From assembly GCA_944382805.1 (NCBI GenBank), contig CALWNS010000227.1, positions 1 to 6,602 on the forward strand: a DNA stretch of 6,602 nucleotides, written 5' to 3'. This DNA is from an uncultured Gemmiger sp. (GTDB lineage: Bacteria; Bacillota; Clostridia; Oscillospirales; Ruminococcaceae). This document shows positions 1 to 5,688 of this stretch, piece after piece. Under the pieces are notes generated by a model. It was not told the DNA's origin. It worked only from the letters and a program-made list of their open reading frames with translations, and did no database searches. A program made the position numbers and the translations under genes. Every line of letters begins with the position of its first letter. Position 1 is the stretch's first letter.

Positions 1-569
1 AGATTCGTCGCCACAGGAAATGGAAGCAGATGGGCCAGCAGGTACACAAATACGAGAATCTTCTCAACCGGGACTTTCACGCAGAAGCGCCGAACAGCAA
101 ATGGGTGACCGATATTTCCTATATTAAAACCAAGCAAGGCGTATTGTATCTGTCTATGATCCGAGATCTGTATGACAACAGTATTGTGGCCTACAAGACT
201 GCGACACAGCAAACCGTGAACCTGGTGCTGGACACCATCCGCCAGGCAGTACGCAACGAAAAGAAGAAGGTCGCCGCAGAGTTGCAGCTCCACAGCGACC
301 AAGGCTTTCAATACACCTCTCAAGCATATTTCAAGCTAACTCAACAATACGGCATTACGCCTTCGATGTCAAGGCGTGGGAACCCGTATGACAACGCAAT
401 GGCGGAAAATTTCTTCTCCATCCTCAAAACCGAGTGCATCTACCGTCACAAACCGGCTACCATTTTGGAAGCTAACGAGATGATTGATCGCTATATTCAT
501 TTTTACAATTTCGAGCGCATCCAAAGCAAAACAGGAGTGGCGCCGCTGACGCTGCGCCACTCCTGCTAA
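1..569 (+). CDS. IS3-family transposase, OrfB catalytic part, 5'-truncated by the window
   Basis: This is the C-terminal part of an IS3-family transposase, the rve/RNase H-fold integrase that cuts and joins the element's ends. The frame is open back to the window edge. The nine codons before the ATG at 30 (reading IRRHRKWKQ) look like normal transposase sequence, so that ATG is internal. Numbered from it, the DDE triad is D28 (in WVTDISYI), D90 (in LHSDQG) and E126 (in AENFF). Exactly 35 residues separate D90 and E126, the D(35)E spacing of IS3-family enzymes. The usual G-N-x-x-D-N stretch precedes the glutamate, and the protein ends normally at a TAA, so this part is intact. Any upstream OrfA and programmed frameshift are not visible. 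It has no apparent role in the pilus genes beyond being inserted upstream of them. Confidence 0.93.
   Translation, partial: IRRHRKWKQMGQQVHKYENLLNRDFHAEAPNSKWVTDISYIKTKQGVLYLSMIRDLYDNSIVAYKTATQQTVNLVLDTIRQAVRNEKKKVAAELQLHSDQGFQYTSQAYFKLTQQYGITPSMSRRGNPYDNAMAENFFSILKTECIYRHKPATILEANEMIDRYIHFYNFERIQSKTGVAPLTLRHSC
532..565 (+). repeat. Perfect 12-bp stem-loop at the 3' end of the transposase gene
   Basis: CAGGAGTGGCGC (532-543) is repeated as its exact reverse complement at 554-565, with a 10-base loop. It lies inside the last codons of the transposase, just before the TAA at 567-569. No T-run follows directly; the nearest is TTTTTT at 595-600. It is therefore not a textbook intrinsic terminator, but it should form a stable RNA hairpin. 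It might stabilise the transposase mRNA or limit transcription through the element's end. That role is inference. Confidence 0.6.
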
Positions 570-612
570 AACTGAATATTCCTACACTAGGGGCTTTTTT
601 GTGCTGTCTGCA

Positions 613-629
613 CAATCTGGGGCAGTTCA
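613..629 (+). repeat. Putative right terminal inverted repeat of the IS
   Basis: The terminal bases end in ...GGGGCAGTTCA. Read inward on the minus strand they begin TGAACTGCCCCAGATTG, of the TGA-start, C-rich form usual for IS3-family ends. The boundary at 629 is chosen from this resemblance. The partner repeat lies off the left edge of the window, so the exact length is unknown. Confidence 0.55.
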
Positions 630-718
630 GCCGCTATTGCCCCCGATCCCATAGAACGGCCGGAAGAACGCCTGCAACTTTTCGATGACAGCCTGCTTCT
701 TTTTGGCACGGCCGGTTT

Positions 719-747
719 GCCCGCCAAACTCGGTGCCCGCCAAACTC
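719..747 (+). repeat. Tandem direct repeat upstream of the promoter
   Basis: GCCCGCCAAACTC occurs at 719-731 and again at 735-747, a 13-base perfect match with a 16-base period. The second copy ends 11 bases before the -35 hexamer. A shorter related stretch (TGCCAAAAC) follows at 748-756. Direct repeats just upstream of a -35 box are a common arrangement for activator binding, but no regulator is visible here. They could equally be leftover repeat DNA. Confidence 0.5.
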
Positions 748-758
748 TGCCAAAACCC

Positions 759-788
759 TTGAACCGGAGCGCGGTTCCGTCGTATAAT
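759..788 (+). promoter_or_regulatory. Sigma-A type promoter of the pilus-like operon
   Basis: TTGAAC at 759-764 matches five of six bases of the -35 consensus. TATAAT at 783-788 is a perfect -10. The spacing is 18 bases. It is the only good promoter seen before the operon. Transcription would start near 795, giving a leader of about 42 bases that carries a 10-base palindrome, TGCGGCCGCA (808-817), and then a purine-rich ribosome binding site. It faces the plus-strand genes and lies well outside the proposed IS end at 629. Confidence 0.75.
761..777 (+). promoter_or_regulatory. Inverted repeat inside the promoter, candidate operator
   Basis: GAACCG (761-766) and CGGTTC (772-777) are perfect inverted arms separated by five bases. 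The left arm overlaps the -35 hexamer and the right arm lies in the spacer. A dimeric repressor bound here would block RNA polymerase. The dyad is short and chance occurrence in GC-rich DNA is possible, so the operator role is inference from position. Confidence 0.4.
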
Positions 789-820
789 AAAAGCAGAAAA
801 TGCCGCCTGCGGCCGCAAAA

Positions 821-831
821 GAGGGGAGGGG
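821..831 (+). promoter_or_regulatory. Ribosome binding site that selects the GTG start at 837
   Basis: GAGGGGAGGGG contains GGAGG at 825-829, seven bases before a GTG at 837. This favours the GTG over the in-frame ATG at 717, which lies upstream of the predicted promoter and so could not be on the same transcript. Confidence 0.75.
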
Positions 832-836
832 TAGCG

Positions 837-1802
837 GTGAACAGCCATCCGCGGGCCGTGCGCCTGGCCGCGCTGGCCCTGGCGCTGGCGCTGGGCGCCT
901 GCGGCGCGCCCCCGGCCGGGGCCGCGCCGGCGGCCGAACCCACGGCCGCGCCATCCTGTACCGCCGCGCCCGCCCTGCCGCAGGGCGCGGACGGCGGGGG
1001 CTCCACGGCCCAGCCGCTGCAGCTCAGCCCCTTTCACGCGGCCGCCGCCGCGGGCGAAAACGGCGCGCTGGTGGATACCACCCACACCGCGCAGGGCTAT
1101 GTGGCCGCCAGCGCCGAAAACGAAAACCGCCTGAAATTCCAGGTCGTGTACGGCGAAACCAAGTACAACTACGACCTGCCCGGCGACGGCACGCCGCAGG
1201 CGTTCCCGCTGCAAAGCGGCGACGGCAGCTATACCTTCCGCGTGATGCAGAACACCACCGCCGACAAATACATCGAAATTTATTCCACCACCGTGGAGGT
1301 GCGGCTGGAAAGCGAGTTCGCCCCCTTTTTGCGCCCCAGCCAGTATGTGAATTACACGGCCGACTCCGACTGCGTAGCCCTGGCGGCCGAGCTGGCGGGC
1401 CGCGCCGCCACCGAAAGCGGCGCGGTGGCCAATATATACGCCTATATCCGCGACAACATCACCTACGATACCGCCAAAGCCGCCGCCGTGCAGAGCGGCT
1501 ACCTGCCCGACCCGGACGAGACTCTGGCCACGGGCAAGGGCATCTGCTTTGACTACGCCGCCCTGGCCGCGGCCATGCTGCGCAGCCAGGGCATCCCCAC
1601 CAAACTTGTCACCGGCTATGTGGCCCCCGGCGACTTGTACCATGCCTGGAACATGATCTGGCTGGAGGAGACCGGCTGGATCACCGTGCAGATCGAAGCC
1701 CCCGCCCACAGCTGGGAGCGCATCGACCTGACCTTTGCCGCCGGCGCGTCGGCCGAATTTACCGGCGACGGCACCGCCTACACCGACCGCCTGACCTATT
1801 GA
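837..1802 (+). CDS. Transglutaminase-like lipoprotein
   Basis: This 321-residue exported protein is predicted to be anchored as a lipoprotein outside the membrane. The N-terminus has two arginines (6, 9), a hydrophobic stretch at residues 10-21 and a lipobox-like LGAC with the lipidated cysteine at 22. A low-complexity Ala/Pro/Thr linker (about 23-55) follows, then a region of unknown role, then a C-terminal transglutaminase-like (papain-fold) domain. The catalytic triad is visible: C237 in GKGICFDYAAL, H269 in YHAWN and D297 in ERIDLTF, in the usual order and spacing. Such domains may crosslink, hydrolyse or rearrange peptide bonds; the substrate cannot be read from sequence. The GTG start is set by the strong ribosome binding site and the signal peptide. 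The next gene, a PilC homologue, starts 17 bases after its TGA, so it probably shares that operon. A role in anchoring or trimming the envelope around a filament is inference. Confidence 0.88.
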   Translation: MNSHPRAVRLAALALALALGACGAPPAGAAPAAEPTAAPSCTAAPALPQGADGGGSTAQPLQLSPFHAAAAAGENGALVDTTHTAQGYVAASAENENRLKFQVVYGETKYNYDLPGDGTPQAFPLQSGDGSYTFRVMQNTTADKYIEIYSTTVEVRLESEFAPFLRPSQYVNYTADSDCVALAAELAGRAATESGAVANIYAYIRDNITYDTAKAAAVQSGYLPDPDETLATGKGICFDYAALAAAMLRSQGIPTKLVTGYVAPGDLYHAWNMIWLEETGWITVQIEAPAHSWERIDLTFAAGASAEFTGDGTAYTDRLTY

Positions 1803-1819
1803 ACAAAAGGAGCACCCGG

Positions 1820-2881
1820 ATGGCTGACAAAAAGGCAAACAAACAACTGGACGACCAGGCGATCAGCCTGTTCTGCGAAAACATGGCCATGCTGCTGGGC
1901 GCGGGCATCGGCGCCGAGGAAGCCGCCGGCCTGCTGGCCGAGGATACCGCCGGCAGCCTGTTCCATGACGCGGCCCGGGCCGTGCAGCGCCGCCTGCTGC
2001 TGCAGGGCGGCACGCTGGCCGAAGCGGTGGAGCACAGCGGCGCGTTCCCGCCGTATGTGTGCAAAATGCTGGCCGCGGGCGAACGCAGCGGCCGCACCAC
2101 CCAGGCGCTGAACAGCCTGGGCGGCTACTATGCCGCGCAGGACCGCCTGCACGCGCGGCTCAAAAGCGCCGTGCTGTACCCCGCGGTGCTGCTGCTGTTG
2201 ATGGCGGCCATCCTGGCCGTGCTGCTGGCGCGCGTGATGCCGGTGTTTACCGGCGTGTACGCCAGCCTTTCGGGCGATTTGACGGCGTCCTCCTACCGGT
2301 ACATCACGGTCGGCTATGCGGTGGGCGGCGTGGCGCTGGGCGTCACCGCGGTGCTGGCCGCGGCGCTGGCCGCCGTGGTGCTGCTGGCCCGCACGCCGGC
2401 CGGCCGCGCCCGCCTGGCCGCGCTGGCCGCGCGCCTGCCCTTTACCGCGCCGCTGGCCGAACAAAACGCGCTGTGCCGTTTTTTGCAGGTGCTGCAGATC
2501 TACATTGCCAGCGGCCTGGACGAAGATTCCGCCGCCGCGGCCGCCGGCGAAATGGTCGACCACCCCGCGCTGCGCGCCCGGGTGGACGCCTGCTGCCGCC
2601 AGATGAAGGAGCAGGGCGACGGCCTGGCCAAAGCCCTGTACGACCAAAAGCTGCTGGAACCGCTGTACGGCCGTATGCTGGTGGCCGGCGCGCGCAGCGG
2701 CAGCCTGGAACTGGTGCTGGCGCGGCTGAGTGATATGCTGTGGGCCGACACGCAGGACCGCATCGATGCGGCGGTGGACGGCATTGAACCGGCGCTGGCC
2801 GCGTTCCTGACCGTGGCCATCGGCGTTACGCTGGTCACGGCCATGCTGCCGCTGGTGGGCATTCTGGGCGCCATCGGCTAA
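1820..2881 (+). CDS. pilC: Type IV pilus / type II secretion inner-membrane platform protein (PilC/GspF family)
   Basis: This 353-residue polytopic protein is predicted to form the membrane platform on which the pilus ATPase acts. Two T2SSF domains are seen. The first is at about residues 14-115, with the typical FCENMAMLLGAGI opening and GERSG near its end. The second is at about 205-315, with RFLQVLQIYIASGLD and a second GARSG. Three membrane segments lie at about 118-142 (starting at the conserved YP), 163-190 and 323-350. It is somewhat shorter than typical PilC (about 400 residues), mainly because the N-terminal extension is missing. The ATG at 1820 has AAAGGAG seven bases upstream; a TTG at 1799 in the same frame overlaps the previous stop and lacks such a site. 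Whether it belongs to a true pilus, a competence pilus or a secretion pseudopilus cannot be settled here, but the PilT gene downstream favours a pilus. Confidence 0.93.
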   Translation: MADKKANKQLDDQAISLFCENMAMLLGAGIGAEEAAGLLAEDTAGSLFHDAARAVQRRLLLQGGTLAEAVEHSGAFPPYVCKMLAAGERSGRTTQALNSLGGYYAAQDRLHARLKSAVLYPAVLLLLMAAILAVLLARVMPVFTGVYASLSGDLTASSYRYITVGYAVGGVALGVTAVLAAALAAVVLLARTPAGRARLAALAARLPFTAPLAEQNALCRFLQVLQIYIASGLDEDSAAAAAGEMVDHPALRARVDACCRQMKEQGDGLAKALYDQKLLEPLYGRMLVAGARSGSLELVLARLSDMLWADTQDRIDAAVDGIEPALAAFLTVAIGVTLVTAMLPLVGILGAIG

Positions 2882-2902
2882 AACGGGGAAGGGGAGAGTT
2901 TT

Positions 2903-3229
2903 ATGTATCACGACCGCCCCCGCGCCACGCTGCGCGCCCGCCTGGCGCGCTGGGCGGCGGCGCTGCTGGCCCTGGCGCTGCTGGCGCTGGGCGGCGCCGT
3001 GCTGGCCCGGCGCGTTGGGCGCGACCTGGACGACCAGGGCGCGGCCGCGCTGCGCCAGGCCGTGCTGGACGCCGCCGTACAGTGCTACGCCGTAGAGGGC
3101 AAGTACCCCGAAAGCCTGGACCGCCTGGAACGGGATTACGGCGTACAGATCAACCACGACCGCTACATCGTGACCTACGATGTGTTTGCCTCCAACCAGC
3201 TGCCGGACGTGCAGGTGCTGCAAAAGTAA
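2903..3229 (+). CDS. Small membrane-anchored protein with GspG-like tail, pilus-operon component
   Basis: This 108-residue protein has a basic N-terminus, one hydrophobic helix at about residues 17-35, and an outer domain of about 70 residues. The segment at 58-80, AVQCYAVEGKYPESLDRLE then DYGV, resembles the part of pseudopilins (GspG-like) where a helix ends and a Y-P-x-x-L turn follows. No prepilin cleavage motif with Gly/Glu is seen, so it is not a canonical pilin. GGGGAAGGGGAG lies just upstream of the ATG. It starts 21 bases after the platform gene and ends 19 bases before the next. No function is established; a minor pilin-like or assembly subunit is inferred from fold hints and position. 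Confidence 0.8.
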   Translation: MYHDRPRATLRARLARWAAALLALALLALGGAVLARRVGRDLDDQGAAALRQAVLDAAVQCYAVEGKYPESLDRLERDYGVQINHDRYIVTYDVFASNQLPDVQVLQK

Positions 3230-3248
3230 CGGGGAAAGGAGCCGGGCC

Positions 3249-3713
3249 ATGCAAACCACCCGCCAAAAACCGCAGAACGCCGCGGCCCTTTGCGCCATGG
3301 CGCTGTTTGTGCTCATGCTGGGCTGCCTGCTGGCGCTGTCCGGCTTTGGCGCGCAGGTCTACCGCGCGCTGACCGAAAGCCAGAGCCGCAACAACGCGGC
3401 CCGCGCGGCGCTGAGCTATGTCAGCGCGCGCCTGCGCGCCAGCGACGCCGAGGGCGCGGCGGCCGTCGGCCAGGGGCCGGAAGGCCCGGCCCTGCTGCTG
3501 CGCGAACCCGGCTACGAGACGCGCATCTATTTGTACCGGGGCAGCCTGGTGGAGGAATACGCCGCCGCCGGCGCGCCGCTGGACCCGGAAAGCGCCCAAC
3601 CCGTGGCCCGCGCCGCCGCGTTTGCGGTAACGGTGCAGGGCAGCCTGTATACCGTTTCCACCGATGCGGGCACGGTGCAGGTCACACTGCACAGCGGGGA
3701 GGGCGGCGCATGA
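3249..3713 (+). CDS. Single-pass membrane protein of the pilus operon, DUF4860-like
   Basis: This 154-residue protein has a short polar N-terminus, a hydrophobic helix at about residues 12-34, then an amphipathic stretch (QVYRALTESQSRNNAARAALSYV begins near 36) and a small, probably beta-rich outer domain. The size and plan match minor pilins, but the helix lacks the glutamate at +5 and no clear prepilin peptidase site exists. From memory it resembles the DUF4860 family found next to pilus genes in Clostridia; that name is not verified. The start at 3249 has GGGGAAAGGAG upstream; the same frame is open further upstream inside the previous gene but lacks a ribosome binding site. The stop overlaps the next start by four bases (ATGA), implying translational coupling. 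Confidence 0.82.
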   Translation: MQTTRQKPQNAAALCAMALFVLMLGCLLALSGFGAQVYRALTESQSRNNAARAALSYVSARLRASDAEGAAAVGQGPEGPALLLREPGYETRIYLYRGSLVEEYAAAGAPLDPESAQPVARAAAFAVTVQGSLYTVSTDAGTVQVTLHSGEGGA

Positions 3714-4147
3714 AGACCCGGCACAGAAATTTTGCCTTTTATGTCGAAACGCTGGTGCTGACGCTGTTTTTCCTGCTGGCGCTGGCGCTGCTGGTGCGGC
3801 TGTTCGGCGCGGCGCAGGCGCTGGGCCGCACCGCCCGCCAAACCACCGACGCCGCGCTGGTCGTGCAGAACGTCACCGCCCAGCTGCACGCGGGCGAAGC
3901 CCCCTGGGGCGCCGCCATGGACCAGGCCGCCGCCCGGGGCGAACCGCAGACCGCGGCCGCCGGCTTTGCCGCCGACGGCACGCAGCAGCCCGCCGAACAG
4001 GCGGACTACACGGCCACCGTTGTCTTTACGCCGCAGGCGTACCCGGCCGGCACGCTGCTGCTGGCGCAGGTCACGGTCACCGGCCCCGGCGGGGACGTGC
4101 TGGCCGAACTGGAAACGGCGCACTACAAGCCCGCGCCGCTGGAATAA
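3710..4147 (+). CDS. Pilin-like protein with prepilin-type glutamate
   Basis: This 145-residue protein is the most pilin-like of the four small ones. A basic leader (MKTRHRN) is followed by FAFYVETLVLTLFFLLALAL, a hydrophobic helix with E13 near its start. If cleaved between F8 and A9, E13 would be at +5, the position used in type IV pilins for N-methylation and assembly. The usual glycine at -1 is absent, so processing is uncertain. The helix continues as an amphipathic segment (about 31-52), then a 90-residue outer domain with a likely beta sheet (YTATVVFTP, TLLLAQVTVTGP). The start overlaps the previous stop (ATGA), with GGGGAGGG upstream. It is likely a minor pilin or pseudopilin. Confidence 0.82.
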   Translation: MKTRHRNFAFYVETLVLTLFFLLALALLVRLFGAAQALGRTARQTTDAALVVQNVTAQLHAGEAPWGAAMDQAAARGEPQTAAAGFAADGTQQPAEQADYTATVVFTPQAYPAGTLLLAQVTVTGPGGDVLAELETAHYKPAPLE

Positions 4148-4160
4148 AGGAGGGCAACGC

Positions 4161-4565
4161 ATGGAAACCCAACACCGCCCGGTACGCAGCGGCGCGCTGA
4201 CGCTGCTGTTCACCGCCGTACTGCTCTGCCTGGCCGTACTGGCCGTGCTTTCGCTGGCCACGGCCCACGCCGACGCGGCCCTGGCCCGGCGCAGCATCGA
4301 GCACCTGCAGGCCGAAGCCGCCGCCGAACAGGCCGGCCAGGCCTGGCTGGCCGCCGTGGACGCCGCCGGCCGCGCCGGCGGCGCGCTGCCCGCCGGGACC
4401 GAGCCGGACGAGGACGGCGGCGTCCAGGCCGCCCTGGCCCTGGCGGACGGCAGCACGCTGTATGTGGCCGCCGCCCCCGGCGCGCAGGGCTGGGGCTTTA
4501 CCCGCTGGCAGCTTTCCACCCCCTGGGAGCCGGACGTTTCGCTGGATGTCTGGGGCGGTATGTAA
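4161..4565 (+). CDS. Short GspK/PilX-like membrane protein of the pilus operon
   Basis: This 134-residue protein has a polar leader ending RSG (9-11) and the hydrophobic helix ALTLLFTAVLLCLAVLAVL from residue 12. A prepilin-type cut after G11 would leave a mature helix with leucine, not glutamate, at +5. Lack of that glutamate is known for GspK-type tip pseudopilins, which begin with a similar Gly-Ala/Met-Leu hydrophobic run. It then has an Ala-rich amphipathic segment (about 36-66) and a short outer domain ending in WEPDVSLDVWGG. It is far shorter than GspK, so only the N-terminal plan is comparable. AAAGGAGG lies eight bases before the ATG. A tip or minor subunit role is inference. Confidence 0.8.
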   Translation: METQHRPVRSGALTLLFTAVLLCLAVLAVLSLATAHADAALARRSIEHLQAEAAAEQAGQAWLAAVDAAGRAGGALPAGTEPDEDGGVQAALALADGSTLYVAAAPGAQGWGFTRWQLSTPWEPDVSLDVWGGM

Positions 4566-4583
4566 ACAGAGAAGGAGAGACCC

Positions 4584-5660
4584 ATGGAGATCCGACAGAT
4601 GCTGAAACAGGCGCTGGACTGCGGCGCTTCGGACATTTTTATCGTTGCCGGCCTGCCGCTGACCTACAAGGTCAACGGCCGCCAGCAGCGCGTGGGCGAG
4701 CGCCTGATGCCCGGCGATACCGAAGCGATCATCCGCGGCATTTACGAACTTTCCGGCCGCGCCGCGGCGGCGCTGCAGCACGCGGACGCCGACGATGATT
4801 TTTCGTTCGCCATCCCGCAGATGGGGCGTTTCCGCGCCAATGTGCTGCACCAGCGCGGCACGCTGGCGGCCGTGCTGCGCGTGATCCGCTTTGGTTTGCC
4901 GGACCCCGCGGCCCTGGGCATCCCGCCGCAGGTCATGGAGATCGCGCGCGAGCGCAAGGGCCTGGTGCTGGTCACCGGGCCGGCCGGCAACGGCAAATCG
5001 ACCACGCTGGCCTGCCTGATCGACGCCATCAACCACGAGCGCGAGGGGCATATCATCACGATGGAGGACCCCATCGAGTACATCCACCGCCACGACCGCT
5101 GCATCGTGACCCAGCGCGAGATCGGCAGCGACGCGCCCAGCTATGTCGGCGCGCTGCGCAGCGCCCTGCGCGAAAGCCCGGATGTGATCCTGCTGGGCGA
5201 AATGCGCGACCTGGAAACGACCGAAGTCGCCATGACGGCGGCCGAGACCGGGCAGCTGCTGTTCTCCACCCTGCACACCACCGGCGCGGCCAATACCATC
5301 GACCGCATCGTGGATGTGTTCCCGGCGGGGCAGCAGGGGCAGGTGCGCATCCAGCTTTCCATGGTGCTGCAGGCGGTCGTCAGCCAGCAGCTGGTGCCCA
5401 CCACCGACGGCGGCCAGACCGCCGCGTTCGAGGTCATGCGCACCAACGCGGCCATCAAGAACCTGATCCGCGAAGCCAAGACCCACCAGATCGACGCGGC
5501 CATCCAGGCTGGCGCGGCCGAAGGGATGTGTACGATGGACGACAGCCTCTGCCGCCTGTACGCGGCCGGGCGCATCACCAAAGAGACGGTGCTGACCTAC
5601 TGCCTGCGGTACGAGACCACCCGCCGCAAGCTGGACGCGCTGGGCAGCCTGAAAGGCTGA
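4584..5660 (+). CDS. pilT: Type IV pilus retraction ATPase PilT
   Basis: This 358-residue hexameric ATPase of the secretion superfamily works on the cytoplasmic side, coupling ATP hydrolysis to filament dynamics through the PilC platform. Motifs in order: an N-terminal PAS-like part with GASDIFIVAGLPLTYKVNG; Walker A GPAGNGKSTT at 132-141 (K138); Asp box EDPIEYIH at 161-168; Walker B-type DVILLGEMRD at 200-209 (E206); His box with H231 in STLHTTGAANTIDRI; and AIKNLIRE at 290-297. The last matches the C-terminal AIRNLIRE motif linked to retraction in PilT, with one R-to-K change. Length fits PilT (about 345) and lacks the N-terminal extension of PilB/GspE. ComGA-like competence ATPases are of similar length but would not be expected to carry this C-terminal motif. 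A GAAGGAGAG site precedes the ATG by a few bases. Confidence 0.93.
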   Translation: MEIRQMLKQALDCGASDIFIVAGLPLTYKVNGRQQRVGERLMPGDTEAIIRGIYELSGRAAAALQHADADDDFSFAIPQMGRFRANVLHQRGTLAAVLRVIRFGLPDPAALGIPPQVMEIARERKGLVLVTGPAGNGKSTTLACLIDAINHEREGHIITMEDPIEYIHRHDRCIVTQREIGSDAPSYVGALRSALRESPDVILLGEMRDLETTEVAMTAAETGQLLFSTLHTTGAANTIDRIVDVFPAGQQGQVRIQLSMVLQAVVSQQLVPTTDGGQTAAFEVMRTNAAIKNLIREAKTHQIDAAIQAGAAEGMCTMDDSLCRLYAAGRITKETVLTYCLRYETTRRKLDALGSLKG

Positions 5661-5688
5661 CCGGCAACCAAGGAAAGGGGCGCATAGT

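Larger units (their letters stand above)
1..629 (+). mobile_element. IS3-family insertion sequence, right-hand part (left end outside window)
   Basis: This is the 3' portion of an insertion sequence. It holds most of a DDE transposase followed by about 60 bases of non-coding DNA. The proposed right end is at 629, where the sequence reads GGGGCAGTTCA. On the other strand this reads TGAACTGCCCC, which fits the TGA-initiated terminal inverted repeats common in the IS3 family (IS150-like members). The left inverted repeat lies outside the window, so neither the end pairing nor a target duplication can be confirmed. The element is visibly richer in A+T than the genes after 837, consistent with acquisition from another genome. 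Confidence 0.8.

Noticed and set aside
30..32. ATG at 30 as the true transposase start
   Set aside because: The frame continues upstream with typical transposase sequence to the window edge, and the gene would lack its N-terminal part if it began here.
581..600. Intrinsic terminator: short stem CCTA/TAGG followed by six T's
   Set aside because: Only four base pairs, with three bases (GGC) between stem and T-run. Too weak to call.
717..836. In-frame ATG at 717 as start of the transglutaminase gene
   Set aside because: It lies upstream of the predicted promoter, adds 40 residues before a clean lipoprotein signal, and lacks a ribosome binding site. The GTG at 837 is far better supported.
627..1838. 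Minus-strand open frame of 403 codons as a whole gene
   Set aside because: Most of it is the shadow of the transglutaminase gene, with long Gly/Ala/Arg runs. Only the last 30 or so codons look protein-like, and these are reported separately as a possible remnant.
1796..3316. Long open frame on the minus strand (506 codons)
   Set aside because: It covers genes with clear homology on the plus strand; its translation is rich in Gln, His, Arg and Ala with no recognisable domain. GC-rich third positions suppress stop codons on the opposite strand.
5661..5688. Fluoride riboswitch or terminator between pilT and the CLC gene
   Set aside because: The gap is only 28 bases and holds little beyond the ribosome binding site; there is no room for the fluoride riboswitch pseudoknot and no hairpin with a T-run.
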